45,339 nucleotides of DNA. Origin: an uncultured Alistipes sp. (GTDB lineage: Bacteria; Bacteroidota; Bacteroidia; Bacteroidales; Rikenellaceae). Shown piece by piece: positions 15,843 to 24,170 of this stretch. The first letter of the stretch is position 1; every line of letters begins with the position of its first letter. The DNA is taken from assembly GCA_910584485.1 (NCBI GenBank), contig CAJUAV010000005.1, forward strand, positions 102,868 through 148,206, in the 5' to 3' direction. The notes below the pieces were generated by a model. It worked only from the letters and a program-made list of their open reading frames with translations. It was not told the DNA's origin and made no database searches. The position numbers and the translations under genes are program-made.

Positions 15843-17066
15843 ATGAGAAACACATTCAAGGTCCTTTTCTACCTCAAACGCAGCGCACTGCTGCGCAACG
15901 GGAATGCGCCGATCATGGGGCGCATCACGATCAACGGCGTCCGCACGCAGTTCGCGACGCGGCTCTCGCTGCCGCCCGCCGCCTGGGACGTCGCCCAGAA
16001 CCGCGCCATCGGCCGCACGTCGGAGATCCTTTTCGTCAACCGCGAACTCGATGCCATGCGCAGCCGCATCGAACAATGCTACGAGACGCTGCGGCGCGAA
16101 GCGGGTGCCGTGACGCCGCTTCAGCTCCGCAAACGCTGCTTCGCGGGCAGCGTCGCCCACGAAACGCTGCTCGGCTACGTGCGGCGCCACAACGAGGCGA
16201 TCAACCGGCAGGTGGGGGTGGATCGCAGCCGCTCGACCTATTACAAATACCGCAGCGTCGAGGTGCACCTCGAACGCTTTCTGCCGCAGCGCTACGGGCG
16301 CGGCGACCTGCCGCTGGCGGAGCTGGACCGCGAATTTCTGGTCGGTTTCCACGGCTACCTGCTGCGCGAGGCGGGGCGGCGCAAGAATACGGTCTGGGTC
16401 TACCTCACGGCCCTCAAACATGTTCTGACGGAGGCGCGCGCCGCAGGGCTGCCCGTGCCCGACCTCTTCGCGGGCTACAAGCTGCGGGCGGAGTACGTCG
16501 AACGCAATTTCCTCTCGACGCAGGAGCTCAACCGCTTGAGCGGCCTGGCGGTCTGCTCGCCCTCGATGCGGCTCGTGCGCGACTGCTTCCTGTTCAGCTG
16601 CTTCACGGGGCTTTCGTTCATCGACCTGAAGCTGCTGCGCATGCAGCACGTCCGCCGCATCGGCCGTGCGTGGTGGATCGAGACCACGCGCCGCAAGACG
16701 GGGTCGCAGGTGCAGGTGCGGCTCTTCGACCTGCCCTACGCCATCCTGCGCAAGTACATGCCCGCCGAGCGGTCGGAGGCGATCTTCCCGCTGCCGAGCA
16801 ACAGCTGGTGCAACCATTGCCTCGAACACCTGATGCGGCAGGCGGGCATCGCCAAGCGCATCACCTTCCACGCGGCGCGCCACACCTTCGCCACGACGCT
16901 CACCCTCTCGCAGGGGATGTCGATCGAGACGATTTCGAAGCTGCTCGGCCACCGCAACATCCGTACGACGCAGATCTACGCCGCCGTGACGCACGACCAC
17001 CTCGACAACGAGATGAGCCGTCTCTCGAAGCGGCTCGATGCGCTGTGCGGCCGCTGGCAGGGGTAG
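15843..17066 (+). CDS. Tyrosine recombinase (phage-type integrase)
   Basis: A 407-residue site-specific recombinase with the Bacteroidota layout: an arm-binding N-terminal segment (about 1-90), a core-binding SAM-like domain (about 105-215) and a catalytic domain (about 220-400). Visible catalytic residues are Lys in RRKTGS, His343 and Arg346 (HAARHTF), His in LLGHRN and the nucleophile Tyr379 (TQIYAAV). The first catalytic Arg is replaced by Ser257 (FTGLSFIDL), as in the IntDOT group of Bacteroides elements. It lies 400 bp beyond the right end of the tRNA-Phe island but has host-like GC content. It might have mobilised the island or act on another site. No terminal repeats fit it clearly. 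Such genes also control invertible promoters in this phylum. Confidence 0.9.
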   Translation: MRNTFKVLFYLKRSALLRNGNAPIMGRITINGVRTQFATRLSLPPAAWDVAQNRAIGRTSEILFVNRELDAMRSRIEQCYETLRREAGAVTPLQLRKRCFAGSVAHETLLGYVRRHNEAINRQVGVDRSRSTYYKYRSVEVHLERFLPQRYGRGDLPLAELDREFLVGFHGYLLREAGRRKNTVWVYLTALKHVLTEARAAGLPVPDLFAGYKLRAEYVERNFLSTQELNRLSGLAVCSPSMRLVRDCFLFSCFTGLSFIDLKLLRMQHVRRIGRAWWIETTRRKTGSQVQVRLFDLPYAILRKYMPAERSEAIFPLPSNSWCNHCLEHLMRQAGIAKRITFHAARHTFATTLTLSQGMSIETISKLLGHRNIRTTQIYAAVTHDHLDNEMSRLSKRLDALCGRWQG

Positions 17067-17115
17067 GGCGGCCTGCCGGACGGGAGAGAGGACGTAATAT
17101 GGACGCGCAAGCCTT

Positions 17116-17366
17116 GTTCGGGTCGCAGCTTGCGAAGGGATGCCGGAGCGGAGGCGGCCTGCGCTTAAACGGGTTTCCCGCAGCCGAGCGGAGGAGCCTG
17201 CAACGAGCTTTCGCGAAGATGCAGCCCTCCGCCCGGGGTCGGCTGCGGGCTGCCGCGCTTGCTGCGCGATCGTTTTCTCGGGCCGAAGCCTGCGGAGGCT
17301 CCGGCCCGCCGCACTGCGTGCGATTGGACGCTCGGCTGCGGGCTGCCGATGGCGCAGCCATCGACC
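17116..17366 (-). repeat. Mosaic intergenic repeat, minus orientation
   Basis: Read on the minus strand it starts with the hairpin module (GATGGC-tgc-GCCATC then GGCAGCCCGCAG, 17336-17366). It continues with GGGCC...GGCCC hairpins (about 17278-17310) and ends with the CTTCGCAAGCTGCGACCCGA module (17119-17138). It fills most of the 430-bp gap between the recombinase gene and porX. No gene is seen in it. Confidence 0.6.
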
Positions 17367-17440
17367 TTGCAACAAGACCCTCCGCGGGAAAGCCCCCCCC
17401 TCCCGTCCGGCTTTTTTCGGCCGACCCAATAAAAAACCGA

Positions 17441-17473
17441 TTTTTGCGTTTGATGGAAAAATAACTACTTTTG
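17441..17473 (+). promoter_or_regulatory. Promoter of porX
   Basis: TTTTTG at 17441-17446 and TACTTTTG at 17466-17473 with a 19-bp spacer. Transcription would begin near 17480. This supports the ATG at 17495 over the upstream in-frame ATG at 17471. Confidence 0.8.
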
Positions 17474-17494
17474 TACACCGAAAATCCGCACGTT

Positions 17495-19045
17495 ATGGTA
17501 AAAATTCTCTGGGTCGACGACGAGGTCGAGTTGTTGAAGCCCCACGTCCTCTTTCTCGAACAGAAGGGCTACGGGGTCGACACCTGCAACAACGGCTACG
17601 ACGCGATCGACATGGCCTCCGAAGGGGCCTACGACCTGATTATCCTCGACGAGATGATGCCCGGCATGACGGGGCTCGAGACGCTGCCCAAGATCAAGGA
17701 GGTGCGTCCGACGACCCCCGTCATCATGGTCACCAAGAGCGAGGAGGAGAACATCATGGACAAGGCCGTCGGCTCGAAGATCGCCGACTACCTCATCAAG
17801 CCCGTCAATCCGAACCAGGTGCTGCTCTCGATCAAGAAGAACGTCCATCGGCAGCAGCTCGTCACGGAGCAGACGACGGCCGACTACCGTGCGGAGTTCG
17901 GCCGTCTGGCGGCCTCGTTGCAGATGGCGGGCGATTTCGCCGACTGGTGCGCCCTCTACCGCCGCCTCACGGCGTGGGAGATCGAGCTCGAAACATCGGA
18001 CGACCGCAGCATCAAGGAGGTGCTGGCCTACCAGAAGAACGAGGCGAACCTCGAATTTTCGAAATTCGTGCGCCGCAACTACTACGACTGGATCAACCGC
18101 CGCGACGAGCAGACGCCCGTCATGTCGCACACGCTCATGCGGTCGAAGATCTTCCCCGTGGTCGACGCGCATGCGAAGACGACGCTGCTGCTGATCGACA
18201 ATTTCCGCTACGACCAGTGGCGCGCCATTTCGTCGCTGCTGCGCGGCTACTACGACGTGGAGACCGACGATTTCTACTGCGCCATCCTCCCCACGGCGAC
18301 CCAGTACGCCCGCAACGCGATCTTCGCGGGGCTCATGCCGCGGGCCATCGACCGTCTGATGCCCGGGCTGTGGCTCAACGACAACGAAGAGGGGGGCAAG
18401 AACCGCCACGAGGAGGAGTTCCTGCGCCGCCAGCTGACCCAGAGCGGCAAGACGTGGCGCACGACCTTCGACAAGCTGATTCGGCCCGAGCAGGGGCGGC
18501 GGCTGGTCGACAACATCGGACGGATCTACGAGGCCGATTTTTCGGTCATCGTCTACAACTTCCTCGACATCCTGTCGCACGCCCGCACCGAGACGGACAT
18601 CATCCGCGAGCTGACCGAGGACGAGGCGGCCTTCCGTTCGCTGACGCGGTCGTGGTTCGAGCATTCGGACCTCTACACGATCCTGCGCCTGCTCGCCGAG
18701 CGCGGCCACACGGTCATCATCACCTCGGACCACGGCACGATCCGCGTCGACAACCCCGTGCGCGTCACGGGCGACCGCGAGACCTCGGCCAACCTGCGTT
18801 ACAAGACGGGGCGCAACCTGCTCTACAATGCCCGCGAGGTCTACGAGGTGCGCGAACCGGCCGACATCCAGCTGCCGTCGGGCAACCTGACGTCGAGCTA
18901 CATCTTCGCCTACAACCGCGATTTTCTGGTCTACAACAACGACGCGAACCGCTACGTGCGCTACTACCGCAACACGTTCCAGCACGGCGGCATTTCGATG
19001 GAGGAGATGATCGTGCCGTACATCGTTCTCCAACCCAAACGCTAA
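17495..19045 (+). CDS. PorX, T9SS response regulator with PglZ domain
   Basis: A 516-residue two-domain regulator of the type IX secretion system. Residues 1-120 are a receiver domain with acidic D8/D9, the phosphoacceptor Asp52 (LIILDEMMPGM), Thr in VTKSEEE and Lys in YLIKPVNP. Residues about 210-510 are a PglZ domain of the alkaline-phosphatase superfamily, with metal ligands near Asp235 (LLLIDNFRYDQW), a Thr in LPTATQYARN and Asp412/His413 (TSDHGTI). In studied relatives PorX is phosphorylated via PorY, works with a sigma factor and cleaves cyclic oligonucleotides. The length equals the family's usual length. The gene is followed 13 bp later by tsaE, so the two are likely cotranscribed. 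Confidence 0.93.
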   Translation: MVKILWVDDEVELLKPHVLFLEQKGYGVDTCNNGYDAIDMASEGAYDLIILDEMMPGMTGLETLPKIKEVRPTTPVIMVTKSEEENIMDKAVGSKIADYLIKPVNPNQVLLSIKKNVHRQQLVTEQTTADYRAEFGRLAASLQMAGDFADWCALYRRLTAWEIELETSDDRSIKEVLAYQKNEANLEFSKFVRRNYYDWINRRDEQTPVMSHTLMRSKIFPVVDAHAKTTLLLIDNFRYDQWRAISSLLRGYYDVETDDFYCAILPTATQYARNAIFAGLMPRAIDRLMPGLWLNDNEEGGKNRHEEEFLRRQLTQSGKTWRTTFDKLIRPEQGRRLVDNIGRIYEADFSVIVYNFLDILSHARTETDIIRELTEDEAAFRSLTRSWFEHSDLYTILRLLAERGHTVIITSDHGTIRVDNPVRVTGDRETSANLRYKTGRNLLYNAREVYEVREPADIQLPSGNLTSSYIFAYNRDFLVYNNDANRYVRYYRNTFQHGGISMEEMIVPYIVLQPKR

Positions 19046-19058
19046 CCCTTTTCCGTTC

Positions 19059-19475
19059 ATGAAAAAACTGCATATCGGCTCCGAAGAGGAGCTTTCGGAG
19101 GTGGCCGAGGCGCTGCTCGACGCCCTCGGCGACCGGCGCGTGGTGGTGCTGCGCGGCGAGATGGGGGCGGGCAAGACGACCCTCGTGCGGGCCGTGGCCG
19201 AGGCCCTCGGCGTCGAGGATCGGGTGACGAGCCCCACCTTCGCTTTGGTGAACCACTACCGCAGCGCCGCGGGCCGCTCGGTCTACCATTTCGATTTCTA
19301 CCGCATCGAAAACCTCGCCGAGGCCTACGACCTCGGCTACGAGGAGTATTTCTACTCGGGCGACCTCTGCCTGGTGGAGTGGCCCGAGAAGATCGAGGCG
19401 CTGCTCCCCGCCGATGCCGTCGAGGTCCGCATCCGCGTCGTCAGCCCGACCGAACGCATCTTCGAAATCGACTGA
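19059..19475 (+). CDS. TsaE, ATPase of tRNA t6A synthesis
   Basis: A 138-residue P-loop protein of the TsaE (YjeE) family, which drives the TsaBD complex that makes threonylcarbamoyladenosine at position 37 of ANN-decoding tRNAs. The Walker A motif is GEMGAGKTT (residues 33-41). SPTFALVNHY is the conserved switch segment, and YHFDFYRIE and LCLVEWPEKIE are family motifs. The length is typical. It sits between porX and a transglutaminase-like gene. Confidence 0.95.
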   Translation: MKKLHIGSEEELSEVAEALLDALGDRRVVVLRGEMGAGKTTLVRAVAEALGVEDRVTSPTFALVNHYRSAAGRSVYHFDFYRIENLAEAYDLGYEEYFYSGDLCLVEWPEKIEALLPADAVEVRIRVVSPTERIFEID

Positions 19476-19518
19476 CGCCCCTGAACGACGCATCTTCCCG
19501 AAACAAAAACGAATTCCC

Positions 19519-20418
19519 ATGAAAAAACTGCTGAAGATCCTCCTGTGGACGCTCGGCGCGCTGCTCGCGCTGGCGATCGTCGCCGCGCTGCTGGCGCGCT
19601 TCGTCTTCCGCGACGCCCTCGTGCGGACGCTCCATGCCGAGCTGCGCCGCGAACGCGTCGAACTGCTCGCCGCGAGCGCGGCCTACCGCGCCGATACGGC
19701 GGCCTGGCGTTTCGCCTGCGAGCGCGATGCGGAGCGCGCCCGCGAAATCGGCTCATATTTCCGCCTCGACACGCTCGACGATCCCGCGCTGCCCGTCTGG
19801 GAGCGGACGCTGCGCATCGCCGATTTCGTCGCTTCGCGGATCCCGCACGCCAACCAGCGGCAGTGGCCCGAACGCTGCGACGCCGTGTCGCTCTGGGAGT
19901 ACACGCGCACCGTGGAACCCGCCTTCAACTGCCGCCTGCACGCCCTGCTGCTCCACGAGCTGCTGTGGGCTTCGGGCATCGCGAACCGCGTCGTCACCTG
20001 CCTGCCGCAGGATGCGGAAGACCGCGACTGCCACGTCGTGAACCAGGTGTGGCTTCCCGAGCGGGGGCGGTGGGCGATGATCGATTCGGACATGGGCGGT
20101 TGCTGCCTCGACGAGGCGGGTGAACCCCTCTCGCTGGCGGAGATGCGCCGCCGCTGCATCGCCGGCGAGCCGATGACGCTCCGACGCTTCGGCGGCCGCA
20201 ACACGGATGCGGCCTACTACGCCTCCTACTGGGCCAAGAACCTCTACTGGTTCCTCTGCCGCGAACGGCAGGGCTTCGGCCACGAGGGGTGCGGCCGCGA
20301 CGGCCGCTCCGTGGCGCTCCTTCCGCCCGGGTTCGAGGGCTTCGGACCCGCGGCCGTTGCCCTCCGCACCTCCGATGAGGAGCGTTTCTGGGCGGCTCCC
20401 GATACGGATACCTTATAA
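19519..20418 (+). CDS. Membrane-anchored transglutaminase-like protein
   Basis: A 299-residue protein that starts with a basic, Leu/Ala-rich membrane segment (KLLKILLWTLGALLALAIV), probably an anchor facing the periplasm. A transglutaminase-like cysteine-protease fold follows. The likely nucleophile is the Cys in AFNCRLHALLL, the His lies in CHVVNQVWL, and the Asp in MIDSDMGG completes the triad. The upstream in-frame start at 19414 overlaps tsaE and adds an unnatural N-terminus, so ATG 19519 is chosen. Substrate and role are unknown. It may act on peptides or cell-wall crosslinks, by fold only. Confidence 0.78.
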   Translation: MKKLLKILLWTLGALLALAIVAALLARFVFRDALVRTLHAELRRERVELLAASAAYRADTAAWRFACERDAERAREIGSYFRLDTLDDPALPVWERTLRIADFVASRIPHANQRQWPERCDAVSLWEYTRTVEPAFNCRLHALLLHELLWASGIANRVVTCLPQDAEDRDCHVVNQVWLPERGRWAMIDSDMGGCCLDEAGEPLSLAEMRRRCIAGEPMTLRRFGGRNTDAAYYASYWAKNLYWFLCRERQGFGHEGCGRDGRSVALLPPGFEGFGPAAVALRTSDEERFWAAPDTDTL

Positions 20419-20432
20419 TAAAACAGATACCC

Positions 20433-20828
20433 ATGCAGGAATATATCTCCAAACAGGTGCAGCTGCTGCGCCCCGCGAACGTGATTTACGAGGCGATCAG
20501 CCGCTTCGACCGGCTGACGCCCGCCGTGGCCGACCGCGTCGAGGAGTGGCAGGCGACCGAAGAGAGCTGCTCGTTCAAGGTCAAAGGCTTCACGGTGAGG
20601 CTGCGCATGGCCGAACGCGTCGAGCCGAAACACGTCAAGATCACGGGCGACGGCGTCCCGATGGATTTCGCTTTCTGGGTGCAGCTGCACCCCGTCTCGG
20701 AGTGCGACACGCGGCTGCGGCTCGTGCTGCACGCCGAGCTGAACATGATGATGCGGATGATGATCGGCTCGAAGCTCCAGCAGGCGCTCGACCAGATCGC
20801 CGACGGCATCGCGGCCGCGATGCGGTAA
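20433..20828 (+). CDS. SRPBCC-family small protein
   Basis: A 131-residue protein with the START/SRPBCC (polyketide-cyclase-like) pattern: an N-terminal strand, helix (ANVIYEAISRFDRLTP), a set of beta strands (SCSFKVKGFTVRLRM and LRLVLHAELNMM) and a long C-terminal helix (SKLQQALDQIADGIAAAM). It probably binds a hydrophobic ligand in a cavity. It is the last gene of the run that starts at porX, 14 bp after the transglutaminase-like gene. No specific function can be assigned. Confidence 0.75.
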   Translation: MQEYISKQVQLLRPANVIYEAISRFDRLTPAVADRVEEWQATEESCSFKVKGFTVRLRMAERVEPKHVKITGDGVPMDFAFWVQLHPVSECDTRLRLVLHAELNMMMRMMIGSKLQQALDQIADGIAAAMR

Positions 20829-20943
20829 AAAGTCGCATTGTCCCTCTTTGCCATTTATTTTCAGGGTTTTGCCCGAAAAATGCGCGAATTTTGCACGGCT
20901 GGCGGCGAGAAGAGAGCCGAAACGAAAAAAAAACGGTCGATCG

Positions 20944-20974
20944 TTGGCGGATATGCAAATAAACCGTATATTTG
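20944..20974 (+). promoter_or_regulatory. Promoter of the HU gene
   Basis: TTG at 20944-20946 and TATATTTG at 20967-20974 with a 20-bp spacer. The start codon lies 49 bp after the -7 box. Confidence 0.8.
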
Positions 20975-21022
20975 CAATCCGTATCGACGGCAAGAACTTA
21001 ATTTAAAACACTATATAAGGAT

Positions 21023-21295
21023 ATGACAAAGGCAGATATCGTCAGCGAAATCGCTAAAAACACCGGCGTGGAGAAAGTGCAGGTAATGGCAATCGTCGAG
21101 GCTTTCATGGATTCGGTCAAGGCTTCGTTGGAGGGCGGCAACAACGTGTATCTCCGCGGCTTCGGCAGCTTCATCGTCAAGAAGCGCGCCCAGAAGGTGG
21201 CCCGCAACATTTCGAAGAATACCACCATTACGATCCCCGAACATAACATTCCTGCTTTCAAGCCCGCCAAGAGCTTCGCAGCGAAGGTAAAATAA
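21023..21295 (+). CDS. HU/IHF-family DNA-binding protein
   Basis: A 90-residue nucleoid protein. It has the two N-terminal helices (MTKADIVSEIAKNTGV...), the GSFIVKKRA strand and a beta-arm with PEHNIPAFKPAKSF in place of the usual NPQTG loop region. It forms dimers that bend DNA. It has its own promoter and is followed by the tiny COX24-type gene and RNase G, a grouping common in Bacteroidota. Confidence 0.95.
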   Translation: MTKADIVSEIAKNTGVEKVQVMAIVEAFMDSVKASLEGGNNVYLRGFGSFIVKKRAQKVARNISKNTTITIPEHNIPAFKPAKSFAAKVK

Positions 21296-21322
21296 TTGTC
21301 GAACCTCTTAAAACCCACAACT

Positions 21323-21415
21323 ATGCCGAACGGAAAGAAGCATAAGCGCCATAAGATGGCCACCCACAAGCGCAAGAAGCGTCTTCGCAAGAATCGTCAC
21401 AAGAAGAACAAGTAG
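21323..21415 (+). CDS. AURKAIP1/COX24-type small basic protein
   Basis: A 30-residue protein, MPNGKKHKRHKMATHKRKKR followed by LRKNRHKKNK, more than half Lys, Arg and His. It matches the bacterial AURKAIP1/COX24 domain, whose mitochondrial relative is ribosomal protein mS38. A ribosome-bound role is likely by homology. The gene lies 27 bp after HU and is probably cotranscribed. The initiation context is clear and the stop is TAG. Confidence 0.85.
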   Translation: MPNGKKHKRHKMATHKRKKRLRKNRHKKNK

Positions 21416-21843
21416 GGTAGTGCCTGCCCTTTTGCGACAAGAGAGATAACGCTGAAAGAGCCTCGGGCTCCTTTGGCGTTATCTGTATAAAAGGCGAGGC
21501 CGCCGCCGCATTCCGCTTGCGGAGCGCCGCGCGCGGAGAGCTGCGGAAAAGGCCTGCGGGCGTTCCGCGAAAAAACGTTCTGGGAGGTCGGCCGATCCTC
21601 CCGCACCCATCATCGGCCGCCCAACGAATCCTCTTTCGGAGTCGGCCGCAGGCCTGCCGATGCCCGCCGCATCGCGCCGCCGCAGAGCGCTTGCGAACGC
21701 AAGTCGCCGCGTCCGATCCGCACGTCGGCGCGCGTTGCCGGCGTCGCGACCGAACGGCGGCGATCCGCCCCTTTCGGCCGATTCCGAAATCCGACCATAC
21801 GTCCTCGCTCCGTGCGCGGAGGAGGCCAACCTGAAATAGATCG
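21416..21843. other. Gap between the COX24-type gene and RNase G, with a long hairpin
   Basis: A nearly continuous hairpin spans 21445-21483: GATAACGC pairs with GCGTTATC, and an inner GAGCC pairs with GGCTC. No T run follows on either strand, so it is not a standard terminator. It may be a processing or attenuation element ahead of the RNase gene. The remaining 360 bp are GC-rich with short inverted repeats. I see no gene and no consensus promoter. Confidence 0.5.
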
Positions 21844-23397
21844 ATGAACAGAGAATTAATCATACACGTTACCCCTGCCGAGATCTCCATCGCGCTGTGC
21901 GAGGACAAGGTCCTCGTCGAGCTCAACAAGGAGCAGTGCAAGACGGGCTTCGCCGTCGGAGACATCTACCTGGGCAAGGTGCGTAAGATCATGCCGGGTC
22001 TGAACGCGGCATTCGTCAACATAGGACACGAAAAAGACGCCTTCATCCACTACTCGGATCTCGGCACGCAGTTCTCCTCGCTGCAAAAACTCGTCTCGTC
22101 GTACCAGCCCGGCAAACGGGGGCTGAAGGTCGAGTCGATGAAACTCGAAGAGCCCGTCGCCAAGGGGGGCAAGATCGGCGAGTACCTCCAGCCCGGGCAG
22201 CTCGTGATGGTGCAGATCGCCAAGGAGGCGATTTCGACCAAGGGGCCGCGCCTGACGGCCGACGTCTCGCTGGCGGGCCGCAACGTGGTGCTGGTCCCCT
22301 TCTCGCAGAAGGTCTTCCTTTCGCAGAAGATCCGCTCGGCCGAGGAGAAGCGCCGCCTGAAGCGCATCGCCGCGTCGGTGCTGCCGCAGAATTTCGGCGT
22401 CATCATCCGCACGGCGGCCGTCGAGGCCAAGGACGAGGAGATCGAGCACGACATGCGCCAGCAGCTCGACCGCTGGTACAAGACCTGCGGCATGATCCGC
22501 AAGAAGGCCCCCGCGGCTCCCGGGCAGCTCATGAGCGAGATGAGCCGCGCCAACACGATCATCCGCGACTCGCTCAACGGCTCCTTCTCGCAGATCGTCG
22601 TCGACGACGAGGCGATGTTCCGCGAAATCAAGGGCTACGTCCACGAAATCGACCCCGAGATGGAGCCCATCGTGAAGCTCTACCGCGGCACGGTGCCCCT
22701 CTTCGACAATTTCGACATTTCGAAGCAGATCAAGTCGCTCTTCGCCAAATACGTCTCGCTCAAGCGCGGCGCCTACCTCATCATCGAGCGTACGGAGGCG
22801 ATGAACGTCATCGACGTCAACTCGGGCAACCGCACGAAGGCCGAGGACGACCAGGAGCAGACCGCCATGGAGGTGAACCTCGCCGCGGCGAAGGAGATCG
22901 CCCGCCAGCTGCGCCTGCGCGATATGGGCGGCATCGTTATCATCGACTTCATCGACCTGCACAAGGCGGCCAACCGACAGGCGCTCTGCGAGGAGATGAC
23001 CAAGCTGATGGCCACCGACAAGGCCAAGCACACGATCCTGCCGCTTACGAAATTCGGCCTGATGCAGATCACGCGCCAGCGCGTGCGGCCGCTCGCCATC
23101 GAGGATGTCTCGGACGTCTGCCCCACGTGCCACGGCACGGGCAAGATCGAGCCGACGGTGCTGCTCGACAAGAAGATCGAGAACCAGATTTCGCTCCTCA
23201 CGCTCGACCGCGGCCACAAATACATCAAGCTGGTCGTCAGCCCCTATGTCGCTTCGTTCCTCACGCGCGGCCTCTTCTCGCTGCGCCGCCGCTGGGAGTG
23301 GAAGTACAAGACCACGATCAAGGTGGTCGAGGACCAGAGCACGGGGATCATCGACGTGCATTACCACGACCGCAAGGACAACGACCTGATCAAGTAG
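21844..23397 (+). CDS. Ribonuclease G/E
   Basis: A 517-residue endoribonuclease of the RNase E/G family, acting in rRNA maturation and mRNA decay. It has an N-terminal S1 domain (about 35-120, GDIYLGKVRKIMPGLNAAFV), a 5' sensor/RNase H-like middle and the DNase I-like catalytic part. Asp324 (VIDVNSGN) and Asp368 (IIDFIDL) are the magnesium ligands. Cys426 and Cys429 (CPTCHGTG) form the zinc link that joins dimers. There is no long C-terminal degradosome scaffold, so it is RNase G-like in length. Its expression may depend on read-through from HU past the hairpin at 21445-21483, a form of self-control that is inferred only. Confidence 0.95.
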   Translation: MNRELIIHVTPAEISIALCEDKVLVELNKEQCKTGFAVGDIYLGKVRKIMPGLNAAFVNIGHEKDAFIHYSDLGTQFSSLQKLVSSYQPGKRGLKVESMKLEEPVAKGGKIGEYLQPGQLVMVQIAKEAISTKGPRLTADVSLAGRNVVLVPFSQKVFLSQKIRSAEEKRRLKRIAASVLPQNFGVIIRTAAVEAKDEEIEHDMRQQLDRWYKTCGMIRKKAPAAPGQLMSEMSRANTIIRDSLNGSFSQIVVDDEAMFREIKGYVHEIDPEMEPIVKLYRGTVPLFDNFDISKQIKSLFAKYVSLKRGAYLIIERTEAMNVIDVNSGNRTKAEDDQEQTAMEVNLAAAKEIARQLRLRDMGGIVIIDFIDLHKAANRQALCEEMTKLMATDKAKHTILPLTKFGLMQITRQRVRPLAIEDVSDVCPTCHGTGKIEPTVLLDKKIENQISLLTLDRGHKYIKLVVSPYVASFLTRGLFSLRRRWEWKYKTTIKVVEDQSTGIIDVHYHDRKDNDLIK

Positions 23398-23419
23398 GAG
23401 GACGGCCGGCCCGATTTCG

Positions 23420-23629
23420 GCAGGGATCGTCGGGCAGGGCTTTGCCGGGCGTCGTGTCGGTCTGCCGCGCCGGACTCGGTCCCGCAGGGATCGGCGGGCC
23501 GGATTTTGCCGTGCGTCGTGTCGGTCTGTCGCGCCGGACTCGATCCCGCAGGGATCGGCGGGCCGGGCTTTGCCGGGCGTCGTGTCGGTCTGTCGCGTCG
23601 GACTCGGTCCCGCAGGGATCGGCGGGCCG
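23420..23629 (+). repeat. Three tandem 64-bp repeats plus a partial fourth
   Basis: Copies lie at 23420-23483, 23484-23547 and 23548-23611, and the fourth begins at 23612 and then diverges. Each starts GCAGGGATCGGCGGGC and ends CGGACTCGGTCCC (with small changes), so every junction makes the hairpin GGTCCC-gca-GGGATC. The copies differ at only a few bases, which suggests recent tandem growth. The block begins 22 bp after the RNase G stop codon. Confidence 0.85.
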
Positions 23630-24133
23630 CAGCTTTCGGCGGCGAAGGCCCGCAGCTCGCGTCCGCGTCATGCGTGCGCTTCGCAAGCTGCGTCCCGCAT
23701 TCGGAGCTCTGCTGCTGCTTGGCGGATGGGCAGGCCGAACGGTTTCGACCTCGCAGAGGTCGGCAGCCCGCAGCCGCCTCCTCGGCGGAGGGCTGCAACG
23801 TGCGTCCCGCCCGATGCCGCCTCCGCTCGGCTGCGGTCTGTTTGACTGATTTCGACCCGAGAGCAGGTGCCGAACGATTCGGTCCCGCAGGGATCGGCGG
23901 GCCGAAGCCTCCGCCGGCGAAGGCCCGCATGTTGCGTCCGCATCATGCGACTCCTCCGCAGGCTTCGTCCCGGGCGAAGGATCGTGCGTAAAGTGCGTGC
24001 CCTCTGTTCGGTCCCGCAAGGGCAGGCGGCCCATGCAGGCGTCGGCCCGCGCCGCGGCTTCGAACAGGCGTGCGCAGCGTCGGCTGCCGTCTCGTGCCCT
24101 CTGTTCGAGCCCGCAGGGATCGGCAGCCCGCAG
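23630..24133 (+). repeat. Mosaic intergenic repeat cluster upstream of mfd
   Basis: The hairpin module recurs at 23744-23773 (GACCTC-gca-GAGGTC), 23878-23904 (GGTCCC-gca-GGGATC) and 24104-24133 (weaker stem). Between them are the GAAGGCCCGCA and CGCAAGCTGCGTCCC modules. Long open frames cross this stretch on both strands, but they only reflect its GC-rich, stop-poor composition. No mfd promoter of the usual type is visible, so mfd may be read from within the repeats or from upstream. Confidence 0.75.
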
Positions 24134-24170
24134 CCCCGAAGAACCACCCTTGAAATTCCAGCCATCGGCT

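Noticed and set aside
20865..20885. Terminator after the SRPBCC gene
   Set aside because: A short GGG/CCC hairpin is present but no T run follows on the plus strand.
23420..23629. CRISPR array
   Set aside because: The 64-bp units are directly adjacent with no unique spacers and no cas genes nearby.
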